Part shown: positions 54,955 through 62,956 of the stretch, in pieces
Numbering within the stretch: position 1 is the stretch's first letter
How the letters are laid out: each line of letters opens with the position of its first letter
Origin: CAVVAL01 sp963740215
GTDB lineage: Bacteria; Actinomycetota; Actinomycetes; Mycobacteriales; Cryptosporangiaceae
Assembly: GCA_963740215.1 (NCBI GenBank)
Contig: CAVUDJ010000008.1
Coordinates: 1 to 64,000 of the forward strand
Direction of reading: 5' to 3'
DNA: 64,000 nt
Notes under the pieces: model-generated
Seen by the model: the letters and a program-made list of their open reading frames with translations, nothing else
The model's database searches: none
What the model was told of the DNA's origin: nothing
Translations under genes and position numbers: made by a program

Positions 54955-55868
54955 ATGACCACGGCCCCGGACCGGTTACTGCGGCGCCTGGAGTGGCGGC
55001 TCGGCCGCCGCCTCGACGGGCGTCTCCAGGGCGCGTACCGCACGGTGTGGCGCGGCTCCGGCATCGACTTCACCGACCTGCGCGCCTACACGCCGGAGGA
55101 CGATGTCCGGCACATCGACTGGAACGTCACGGCGCGTCTCGACGAGCCGTTCGTCCGGCTGTACACCGAGGACCGTGAGCTGACCGCCTGGCTGGTCGTG
55201 GACCGCTCGGCCTCGATGCGCTTCGGCCGGTCCCCCGCCGGGAGCTCCCCGCCGGCGGCCAGGGTAAGGAGGCCGTCGCGACCGAGCTGGCGGTCAGCCT
55301 CAGCCGGCTGGTCGCACAGGGCGGCAACCGGGTCGGCGCGATCCTCTACGACAACGACGCCCACCAGGTGATCCCGCCGCGCACCGGCCGCGACCAGGTC
55401 CTCCGCATCGCACGCGAGCTGATGCGCCCGCAGGCCCGCACCCGTCCGGGCGCGACCACCGACCTGGCCGCGATGCTGCACCTGGCCGCTTCCACCACCG
55501 CGCGCCGCCGCAGCCTGGTCTTCGTGCTGTCCGACTTCATCGGCGACCCGGGCTGGGACCGTCCGCTGGCCAGGCTCACCCACCGCCACGAGGTCGTGGT
55601 GATCCGCGTGGTCGACCCGGCCGAGCTGGAGCTGCCCGACCTCGGCCTGATTCTGGTCGAGGACGCGGAGACCGGCGAGCAACTCCTCGTCGATGCCAGT
55701 GACCCGCTGCTGCGCGGCCGCCTCTCCACCCAGGTCGGCGCCCGCGAGGAGGCCCTGGCGGAGGGGATGCGGCAGGCCGGGGTCGACGCGTACCGGGTCA
55801 GCACCGACGAGGATGTGATCGCCGCGCTCGTCGGCATGGTCCGCCGCTCCGGACGGAGGCGCCGGTGA
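54955..55868 (+). CDS. DUF58 protein, one apparent frameshift
   Basis: About 304 codons from ATG 54955. DUF58 signature DFTDLRAYTPEDDVRHIDWN followed by TARLDEPFVRLYTEDRELTA and the MIDAS-like VVDRSASMRFG. The frame changes near 55,255, then AVATELAVSLSRLVAQGGNR and LVFVLSDFIGDPGWDRPLAR complete the vWA-like domain. Typical partner of MoxR. Its stop overlaps the next start. Confidence 0.9.
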
Positions 55869-56848
55869 CCTTCCTCTACCCGGCTGTGATCGCCGCCGCC
55901 GTGCTGGTGACCGCGGCCGCGATCGCCGGCTACGTCGCACTCCAGCGCCGCCGTGCCGCTGCCCTGACCGCGGCCGGCTTCGGCACCCTGCCAGCGGCGG
56001 TTCGCGGCGGGCCGCGCTGCGGCGCCACCTGCCCTACGCGCTGCTGCTCGCCGCCCTGCCGATCCTGCTGGTCGGCGCGGCCCGCCCGCAGGCCGAGATC
56101 GCCGTCCCCCGGGTCGCCGGCACGGTGGTGCTCGCGTTCGACATCTCCAACAGCATGTCCGCCGACGACGTCGCGCCGAGTCGGCTCGCCGCCGCGAAGG
56201 CCGCGGCGATCGGCTTCGTCGAGGAGCAGCCGGACTCCGTCGACGTCGGCGTCCTGGTCTTCGGCGAACAGGCGCTGCTGACCCAGGCCCCGACCGACGA
56301 CCGCTCCGCCGCGCTGGCCGCGATCCGTCGGCCCTCGGCCAGCGGCGGCACCTCGCTCGGGCAGGCGATCCTCGTCGCGCTCGGCACCATCACCGGCAAA
56401 CCGGTCAGCCTGCCGTCCGACGACACGAGCGCGACCACGAACGACCTCGGCTACTGGCCCTCGGCGACGATCGTGATCTTCTCCGACGGCCAGCAGACCG
56501 GCGGCCCGGACGCCGAGGCCGCCGCCGAACTCGCCGCCGCCGCCGGAGTACGCGTCCACACGGTCGGGGTCGGCACCGCCGAGGGCGCCACCGTCGAGGT
56601 CGACGGCTACCAGCTCGCCACCGCGCTGGACGAGGGGCTGCTGACCACGGTCGCGCAGACCAGCGGCGGCACCTACCACCCCGCCGGCAACGCGGACACG
56701 CTGGCCGATGCGACCGAGTCGATCGACCTGCGTCTGACCATCGAGAAGGAGCCGGTCGAGCTGACCGGCGCCGTTCGCGGGCGTCGCCTTGCTGCTTCTG
56801 ATGCTCGGCGGACTGCTGGGCATCCTCTGGCACGGAAGGATCGTCTGA
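55865..56848 (+). CDS. Von Willebrand A domain membrane protein (BatA-like) 1, two frameshifts
   Basis: About 327 codons. N-terminal membrane helix (YPAVIAAAVLVTAAAIAGYV), shift near 56,005, second helix YALLLAALPILLVGAARP, then the vWA domain with MIDAS LAFDISNSMSADDVAPSR, conserved Thr region SASGGTSLGQAIL and IVIFSDGQQTGG. A shift near 56,775 leads to a last helix (AGVALLLLMLGGLLGILW). This is the BatA/BatB layout. Stop and next start share a base (TGATG). Confidence 0.9.
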
Positions 56849-57898
56849 TGTCGCTCAGCTGGCCATGGGCGCTGGTCGCGCTGCTGGCCGTACCGCTGCT
56901 GCTGGTGGCCCGGTGGTGGCTGAACCGGCGCCGCAGGCGGTCCGCGGTCGTCGTCTCCAGCGTCGCGCTGATCCGTGCCGCGCTGCCCGGACCTACCTCG
57001 TGGCGCCGGCGCATTCCGGTCTACCTCTTCCTCGCCGGGCTGCTCGCGCTGGCCGGCGGTCTGGCCCGGCCGCAGGCGTCGGTGGCCGTGCCGTCGAACC
57101 ACACCTCGATCCTGCTGGCGATCGACGTCTCCGGCTCGATGTGCACCACCGACGTCGCTCCCAACCGGCTGGCCGTCGCCAGCGACGCGGCCCGCGAGTT
57201 CATCAAGGGCAGGACGACGGCACCCGGATCGGCCTCGTCGCCTTCTCGGGGACCGCCGGTCTGCTGGTGCCCCCCACCACCGACAAGGACGCCCTGCTCG
57301 ACGCCATCGACACACTCAAGACCGCCAGGGGTACGGCGATCGGCCAGGCGATCCTGACCTCCATCGACGCGATCGCCGAGAGCAACCCGAACGTCGCCGC
57401 CACGGGCGTCGACCTCGGTGACGCCGCCCCGAACACCGTCGGCGACTACGAGCCGGACACCATCGTGGTCCTCACCGACGGCTCGAACACCACCGGCGTC
57501 GACCCGGTCACCGCCGCCGAGCAGGCCGCCGCCCGCCGCCTGCGGGTCTTCACGATCGGCTTCGGCACCACCGAGCCCGCCCCCATGGTGTGCACCGCCG
57601 ACCAGCTCAGCGGCGGCTCCGCCTTCGGCCAGGGGCCGCGCGGCTTCGGCGGGCGGCGGCCGGCGGGCGCAACCGCGAGATCGACGAGGACGCGCTGACC
57701 GAGGTCGCGGACATCTCCGGCGGGCGATACTTCCGGGCGGAGGACGCCGACCAGCTGACCGACGTGCTCGCCGACCTGCCGCGGGAGATCGGCCTGCACA
57801 ACCAGGACGTCGAGATCACGGTCTGGTTCGTCCTGGCCGGAGGGCTGCTGGCCTTCACCGGCGCCGGCCTCGCCCTCTGGTGGAACCGTGCGAGGTGA
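56848..57898 (+). CDS. Von Willebrand A domain membrane protein (BatA-like) 2, two frameshifts
   Basis: About 350 codons from ATG 56848. Two N-terminal helices (WPWALVALLAVPLLLVARWW and VYLFLAGLLALAGGLARPQ), vWA with MIDAS LAIDVSGSMCTTDVAPNRL, RIGLVAFSGTAGLLVPPT, TARGTAIGQAIL and IVVLTDGSNTTGVDP. Shifts near 57,215 and 57,655. It ends with a C-terminal helix (VWFVLAGGLLAFTGAGLALW). Paralogue of the preceding gene. Confidence 0.9.
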
Positions 57899-57929
57899 CG
57901 CGATCGCCGGACGACGGAAGGACGCGACC

Positions 57930-58886
57930 ATGGAATACCGAAACCTCAGCGGCGACGGCCCGAGCGTGAGCGCGCTCTGCCTGGGCACCATGTTCTTCGG
58001 CACCACAGTGGAGGAACCGACCTCGATGCGGATCCTGGATCGCTTCGCCGAGGCCGGCGGCACCTTCGTCGACACAGCGGACTCGTACGCGTTCTGGGTC
58101 GGCGGCACCGGTGACGAGAGCGAGGAGTTGGTCGGGCGCTGGCTCGCCGACCGGGGCGTCCGGGACCGGACCGTGGTCGCCACCAAGGTGGGAGCCCGGC
58201 CGGAGTCACCCGGCGCGAGCTGGCCCGAGCACGCCGAAGGGCTCTCCGCGAAGGCGATCCGAGCCGGGGCCGAGGCCAGCCTGCGCCGGCTGGGCACCGA
58301 CCGGATCGACCTGTACTACGCGCACATGGAGGACCGGTCCGTTTCATTGGAAGAGACCGTGGAGGCGTTCGGCAGCCTGGTCAACGACGGGCTGATCGGA
58401 ATGCCCGGCGCCAGCAACCACCCCGCCTGGCGGCTGGAGCGGGCCCGGCGGCTGGCCCGCGACCACGGCTGGGCGTCGTACCGGGCCATCCAGCAGCAGC
58501 ACAGCTACCTGCGGCCACGGCCGGGCTCCACACTCGCCGGCGGGCCGGGCCTGCACGCCAGCGACGAACTGCTCGACTATGTCCGGGCCGAGGACGACCT
58601 GACCCTGCTCGCCTACTCGCCGCTGCTCGGCGGCGCCTACACTCGCTCGGACAAGCCGCTCCCCGACGCGTACGACCACCCGGGCACCACCGAGCGGCTG
58701 GCCGCGCTGACCGAGGTCTCCGCCGAACTCGGGGCCACCCCCAACCAGGTCGTGCTCGCCTGGCTGCTGGCCACTGACCCGCCGGCCATCCCTGTGATCG
58801 GGGTCAGCTGGGTCCGCCAGCTCGACGAGGCACTGGGCGCGCTCGACGTGAACCTCGACGCAGATACGCTGCGCCGCCTCGGCTGA
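57930..58886 (+). CDS. Aldo/keto reductase
   Basis: 318 residues from ATG 57930. The AKR catalytic tetrad is in place: Asp and Tyr in GTFVDTADSYAFW, Lys in VVATKVGAR, His in DLYYAHMEDRS. The NADPH-site end IPVIGVSWVRQLDEALGALD is also normal. Substrate unknown. It follows the vWA operon by 31 bp and could be transcribed with it. Confidence 0.93.
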   Translation: MEYRNLSGDGPSVSALCLGTMFFGTTVEEPTSMRILDRFAEAGGTFVDTADSYAFWVGGTGDESEELVGRWLADRGVRDRTVVATKVGARPESPGASWPEHAEGLSAKAIRAGAEASLRRLGTDRIDLYYAHMEDRSVSLEETVEAFGSLVNDGLIGMPGASNHPAWRLERARRLARDHGWASYRAIQQQHSYLRPRPGSTLAGGPGLHASDELLDYVRAEDDLTLLAYSPLLGGAYTRSDKPLPDAYDHPGTTERLAALTEVSAELGATPNQVVLAWLLATDPPAIPVIGVSWVRQLDEALGALDVNLDADTLRRLG

Positions 58887-58897
58887 GCGCCTTCGTT

Positions 58898-58936
58898 GCG
58901 GTCGGATCGTGACCTACCAGGGCACGATCCAACCGC
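58898..58936. terminator. Bidirectional terminator
   Basis: GGATCGTG and CACGATCC form a perfect 8-bp stem (11-nt loop), extended by GCGGT/ACCGC after one mismatch. It lies 12 bp after the aldo/keto reductase stop, between convergent genes. Confidence 0.65.
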
Positions 58937-59016
58937 TAGAACGGGTGCGGACGAGCGGAGGCCGGCACGCGTTCCCGGCGACGACGACTCGGGCGGTGTG
59001 TCTGTGGACGGTGCGG

Positions 59017-59412
59017 TCAGGCGAGCGCCTTAGCCTTGAGGGATTCGTACTCCGTCTGCGTGATGGATCCGGAATCGAGAAGTGCCTTGGCGCTTGCGAT
59101 CTGCTCGGCCGGGGTCTGAGAAGTGCTCGCAACCTGCTGGATGTACTTCTCCTGCTCGGCCTGCCGCGCCGCAATCGCCGCCATCTGGCGCTCGGTCATG
59201 CTCCGGCCCCGAGCAATAAGGTAGATCAGGGCGCCCAGCCACGGCACGAAGATGAGCAGGAGCGCCCAACCGGCCTTCGCCCAACCGCTGAGCGAGCTGT
59301 CGCCGAACAGGTCGAACAGGCACCGGAACCACACCATCAGTGCGGCGATCCAGATGAAGAACCAGAAGCTCCACAAGAGAACTTCTCCGAAGTCGGTCGT
59401 GATTGAGTCCAT
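59017..59412 (-). CDS. PLDc_N/SHOCT domain membrane protein
   Basis: 131 residues from ATG 59412; an ATG at 59418 lies directly on the AGAAGGG ribosome site and is less likely. Two membrane helices (EVLLWSFWFFIWIAALMVW and GWALLLIFVPWLGALIYLIA with the PLDc_N pattern), then a SHOCT motif at the C-terminus (SAKALLDSGSITQTEYESLK). Function unknown; SHOCT modules are thought to aid oligomerisation. Confidence 0.9.
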   Translation of the reverse strand: MDSITTDFGEVLLWSFWFFIWIAALMVWFRCLFDLFGDSSLSGWAKAGWALLLIFVPWLGALIYLIARGRSMTERQMAAIAARQAEQEKYIQQVASTSQTPAEQIASAKALLDSGSITQTEYESLKAKALA

Positions 59413-59807
59413 GGTCATCCCTTCTCGAGATCGGCCCATGCGCCGTCCGATGAGCACCGCGTCCCAGCGTCCCAGACGCTAAGGTCCAGGTCGAGATGGC
59501 GAGCGGCGGATTGGTGACCGCAATCGGTCGGCTGCGACGCCAGCGTTTCGCGGACGGACGTGGCGAGCACGTCACGAACTGCTGCTGACGGCACTGGCGC
59601 GCACTGTGTTGCCGCTGGACAGGGCTCAGGGCGTACCGTTCTGTGACGCCGTTAACGTTGAGCTTGGGCGCGTCGTTCCGCAGGTGCCGCCCGTTCGATG
59701 TAGACGGCCCGGGCCGCCTATTCGCCGGCTCGGCTGGCGGTCGACTTTGGCCATTGCCGCTCCCCCGGTGGCACGCGCGGACGAGGAGCACCCTGGTACA
59801 GCGCGGC
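59413..59807. other. Intergenic stretch, no gene seen
   Basis: Frames here lack starts with ribosome sites and do not read like protein. Part of it is the upstream region of the SHOCT gene. No repeat or operator recognised. Confidence 0.4.
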
Positions 59808-59827
59808 CCCGGGCACCGACGCCCGGG
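59808..59827 (-). terminator. Terminator of the secreted three-repeat protein gene
   Basis: CCCGGGC-ACCGAC-GCCCGGG, 7-bp stem and 6-nt loop, 14 bp beyond the stop at 59842 on the minus strand. Confidence 0.5.
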
Positions 59828-59841
59828 CGGCTCGCTGGGGC

Positions 59842-60987
59842 TCAGGTCAAGCTCGGGCCGACGAAGGTGAGATGGAAGTCGACGTCCGTGGGCGTGCCGT
59901 CGGGTGCGAAGCACAGAACCACCGCGCCCGAGCTGGGGTTCCATCCGGCCACCTTGCAGTGGTTGCCCGGGCGGAACGCCGGAGCGAACGCCGATACGAC
60001 CTGGACGTGACCGGCGCGAAGGTCGACCGGCAGGATGACGCGGTACCTGCCCGTGCTGAGCGTCATGACGCCCAGGGTGCCGTCGGAGGGGAACGCGAAC
60101 TCGGCTGGTGCGCGCATAAACGCGGTGTGGTCGCGTATCCCGCGGGCATACGCGGACTCATGGAACCGCGATCCCCGGCGCCCGCCGAGCACGTTGCCGT
60201 CCTCGACGTAGGTCAGTGTGAACTGGCTGTCCACGAGCTGTCCGCTCGGCGTTGTGCAGGACACCAGGACGGCCTCGATCGCAGCGAAGCCGCCGGGACC
60301 GAAGCCGACGCCACACCGGTTCGGGCCGGGACCGTAGCCGGTCACCATCGCGATACCGGTGATGTCGCTCGCGCCCGGCCGGCGGAATCCCGGCAGGCTC
60401 ACGAAATACTGGCCCGCGGCCGCCCGCTCGATGGTCGGGACCTGTCCGGTGGAGCTGAACCGATAGAGTGGGTTCGGCGCGTAATTCCTGGTGAACGGCT
60501 GGTCGGCCCAGAGGTAAGCCATTGGGAACGGCGTGCTCCGCCGGTTGGCGTAGCTGACGGTGAACCGCGAGTCGACCGGCATTCCTGTCCGGTCGAAGCA
60601 GTGCACCCGGATCCGCTGCGAGGTACTGGCGCCGTCTTGGACCGGGAACCAGTCGACCACCTTGCAGTACGCCGACGACTCGCCGTACGCGGTGACCGAC
60701 ACCGTGCCGTGGGCCCCGACCAGGTCCTTCATGAACACCAGATAGACGCCGACGCCCGTTCGCCGCACGTGGTTGACAACCTTCGTCGGGCTCGTGGAGT
60801 TCCACTGGTAGGAGACCGCCGGTGTGTAGCTCGCCGACGTGGGCTCGTTCGCCCACACGTAGGCCGCGCCGACGTCCTGCGGAGGCCCGGCCTGAGCGCC
60901 CGTCGCCGGGACCACCGCCGTACCGAGGCAGGTCGCCAGGATCGTACCGACAGCAATCCTCGGCAGGAGTCCGATTTGTCGCACCAT
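59842..60987 (-). CDS. Secreted protein with three tandem cysteine-paired repeats, unknown
   Basis: 381 residues from ATG 60987, with a signal peptide (IGLLPRIAVGTILATCLGTA, cleavage near AQA-GPP). The mature part is three repeats of about 105 residues. Each has one Cys in a CKVVDW/CGVGFG/CKVAGW position and a second about 25 residues later (VHCF/VSCT/VLCF), and each ends in D-x-x-F-x-(V/L)-(S/T)-(Y/F). Repeats 1 and 2 also share YVWANEP/YLWADQP. This looks like an extracellular beta-rich fold with a disulfide per repeat. I do not know the family. Confidence 0.75.
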   Translation of the reverse strand: MVRQIGLLPRIAVGTILATCLGTAVVPATGAQAGPPQDVGAAYVWANEPTSASYTPAVSYQWNSTSPTKVVNHVRRTGVGVYLVFMKDLVGAHGTVSVTAYGESSAYCKVVDWFPVQDGASTSQRIRVHCFDRTGMPVDSRFTVSYANRRSTPFPMAYLWADQPFTRNYAPNPLYRFSSTGQVPTIERAAAGQYFVSLPGFRRPGASDITGIAMVTGYGPGPNRCGVGFGPGGFAAIEAVLVSCTTPSGQLVDSQFTLTYVEDGNVLGGRRGSRFHESAYARGIRDHTAFMRAPAEFAFPSDGTLGVMTLSTGRYRVILPVDLRAGHVQVVSAFAPAFRPGNHCKVAGWNPSSGAVVLCFAPDGTPTDVDFHLTFVGPSLT

Positions 60988-61092
60988 GAGCGGTCGCCTC
61001 CCCCACGGGCGGGCGCGTCGCCGAGCGTGCCCGTCTCCCGTGCCACGAAGTAGAGCAAGCGCACATTGGAAATCCGTTGGAACGCAGCCCAC

Positions 61093-61272
61093 ATGGCCGT
61101 GGTGTTCAGCGGGAAGGTTCGCCGCTGGAGCGAGGACAAGCCGGGTGGGCTGGCAGTGGTTGACGTGCCGTTGGAACTCGTCGCCGAGCTCGGCGGGCGC
61201 CGGCAGATGCGGGCGACCGGAACGCTGAACGGCGCGCAGCTCGCGGGGTCGGAAAGCCCAGTCACCGGCTGA
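61093..61272 (+). CDS. Truncated DUF1905-like protein
   Basis: 59 residues from ATG 61093. FSGKVRRWSEDKPGGLAVVD, LELVAELGG and RATGTLNGAQLAGS follow the first half of DUF1905 proteins, which usually run to 90 or more residues. The frame ends at 61272, inside the 3' end of the opposing sigma-factor gene, so the C-terminal half is missing. Confidence 0.45.
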   Translation: MAVVFSGKVRRWSEDKPGGLAVVDVPLELVAELGGRRQMRATGTLNGAQLAGSESPVTG

Positions 61273-62140
61273 GCTCGACCTCCTCGTCGAGCCAGGCCAG
61301 CTTGTGCGGGTTGCGGATCGCGTATATCCGGGTGATCCGGCCGTCCTCGATCACCAGGCTCGCCACGGTGTCTAGCTCGCCGTCGAGGTCGAACCGGACC
61401 GCAAGCCCGCCGTTGAGCCACATCGGCTTCAACTCGACGTCGCCGGCCAGCTTGGCCAGGCCGCTCAGGAGTGGAGCCACCCGGTCGGCACCCTTGATCG
61501 GGCGGCGAGCCGCGGCGACCACGCCGCCACCGTCGGCCACGGCGACTACATCGGGCGCAAGCACACCCAGCAACCCCTGCAGGTCGCCTCCACGGACCGC
61601 GGCCAGAAACCGCTCTACCACGGCCTCCTGCTCCGCACGGCTCACCCGCACTCGCGGCCGCCTCGCGGCCACGTTCTCTCGGGCGCGGTGGGCAATCTGC
61701 CGCACCGCCGCCGACGTCTTGCCGATCGCCTCGGCAATCTCGTCGTACGGCGTGTCGAATACCTCTCGCAGCACGAACACCGCCCGCTCGGTGTGACCCA
61801 GGGTCTCCATGACGGTCAGCATCGCGAACGAGACGCTCTCGGCGAGCTCGACGTCCTCCGCCACGTCGGGGCTGGTCAGCAGCGGCTCGGGGAGCCACTC
61901 GCCGACGTAGTCCTCGCGCCGCCGCGCCAGCGTGCGCAGCCGGTTGAGCGCCTGCCGGGTGACGATCCGCACCAGGTAGGCGCGCGGATCGCGTACGTCC
62001 GCCCGCACCGCGGCGCCGAGGTCCGCCCACCGCAGCCAGGTCTCCTGCACGACGTCCTCGGCATCGGCGGCGGAGCCGACCATCTCGTAGGCGACCGTGA
62101 ACAGCAGGCTTCGGTGGGCGACGAACGGGTCGTCGGTCAT
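61262..62140 (-). CDS. ECF41-type RNA polymerase sigma factor with SnoaL-like C-terminus
   Basis: 292 residues from ATG 62140. Sigma-2 (VAYEMVGSAADAEDVVQETW) and sigma-4 (FDTPYDEIAEAIGKTSAAVR) are complete. The ECF41 marks are all present: EWLPEP in the linker, DGGG in the SnoaL-like domain, and NPHKLAWL near the C-terminus (family NPDKL). In ECF41 proteins the C-terminal domain replaces an anti-sigma factor. Overlaps the stop of the upstream decarboxylase-like gene (ATGA), the standard ECF41 arrangement. Confidence 0.93.
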   Translation of the reverse strand: MTDDPFVAHRSLLFTVAYEMVGSAADAEDVVQETWLRWADLGAAVRADVRDPRAYLVRIVTRQALNRLRTLARRREDYVGEWLPEPLLTSPDVAEDVELAESVSFAMLTVMETLGHTERAVFVLREVFDTPYDEIAEAIGKTSAAVRQIAHRARENVAARRPRVRVSRAEQEAVVERFLAAVRGGDLQGLLGVLAPDVVAVADGGGVVAAARRPIKGADRVAPLLSGLAKLAGDVELKPMWLNGGLAVRFDLDGELDTVASLVIEDGRITRIYAIRNPHKLAWLDEEVELSR

Positions 62141-62727
62141 GCCTGCAACGCTATGCCGCTCGGCTGCGCCAGGGGCGCCAGGCCGCACGCTGCCGAGAAC
62201 CCCTGGGCCTCGATGCCGAGAGCGACGTTCGTACGCGCCATCTGGTTCGCCATCGCGACGATCCCGGTCAGCTCGACCATCGCCGGTGCCCCGAGCTGCT
62301 CGAGCAGCCGAGCGAAGAGCTCGTCGGTGACGGTCGGCGGCGTCTGCGACATCGCTTCGGCGTACTCCAGGACCTCGCGCTCCAGCGGCGCGAAGGCGTC
62401 CGACTCCCGCCACCGCGGCACCTCGCGGGCCTTGACCTCGTCGAGCCCCTCGTTGTGCGCCTGGAAGTACCCCAGGTCGAGGCAGAACGAGCAGCCGATC
62501 AGGGCTGCCACGGCCATGTGGGCGTAGGACTTCAGGTCCTTGTCGCACTCGTTCCACTTGGCGGCCTTCTGGCCGAGGGCGAAGCTGGCCTTGAGCATCG
62601 GCCGGTGGTGCCACATCACGCCAAGGGCATCGGGCACTTCGCCGAACATCTTCCTGGTGATCCTCTTCAGCACGGCGCCGTAGATGCCGGTGATCTCAGC
62701 CTTGGGGACCCGGGTGTTGCTGGTCAT
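62137..62727 (-). CDS. Carboxymuconolactone decarboxylase-like (AhpD-fold) protein
   Basis: 196 residues from ATG 62727 behind GAGGAGGAGAC. The AhpD-type redox motif is CSFCLDLGYFQAHNEG, a C-x-x-C with a downstream His. It is the COE (carboxymuconolactone decarboxylase/oxidoreductase/epimerase) partner that defines ECF41 loci and is usually the main target of the sigma factor. Reaction unknown. Confidence 0.93.
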   Translation of the reverse strand: MTSNTRVPKAEITGIYGAVLKRITRKMFGEVPDALGVMWHHRPMLKASFALGQKAAKWNECDKDLKSYAHMAVAALIGCSFCLDLGYFQAHNEGLDEVKAREVPRWRESDAFAPLEREVLEYAEAMSQTPPTVTDELFARLLEQLGAPAMVELTGIVAMANQMARTNVALGIEAQGFSAACGLAPLAQPSGIALQA

Positions 62728-62759
62728 GTCTCCTCCTCGCCTGCTGCTCTCGGCATGGA

Positions 62760-62786
62760 GACACCGGCCGAGGCCGATCTGTGACA
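62760..62786 (-). promoter_or_regulatory. Candidate ECF41 promoter
   Basis: On the minus strand, TGTCACA (62786-62780), 16-nt spacer, TGTC (62763-62760), 33 bp before the start of the decarboxylase-like gene. The known ECF41 consensus is TGTCACA with a CGTC-type -10 at this distance, so one base differs. Suggests the operon drives itself. Confidence 0.6.
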
Positions 62787-62825
62787 GCACGGCAGATATC
62801 CGACCGACCAGCCTTGCTGAACTGG

Positions 62826-62882
62826 ACTGTCCGGACACGCGTCCCTTAACCGGACGCCCGTTACCGCCATTTCCCCGACAGT
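62826..62882. repeat. 57-bp intergenic repeat, copy C
   Basis: Begins ACTGTCCGGA and ends CCATTTCCCCGACAGT; 57 bp as in copies A and B. It lies between the divergent ECF41 operon and the gene at 62957. Confidence 0.7.
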
Positions 62883-62956
62883 TCGCAGCCCACCATCGAG
62901 GCGGTTGCGCAGGGGCGGTTCCGACACGCAGTCTCGTACGGTCAAGGGAGGACACA

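Noticed and set aside
3384..62882. 57-bp repeats as integron attC sites
   Set aside because: Size is in range, but the ends do not show the RYYYAAC/GTTRRRY core sites and no integrase or cassette array is present.
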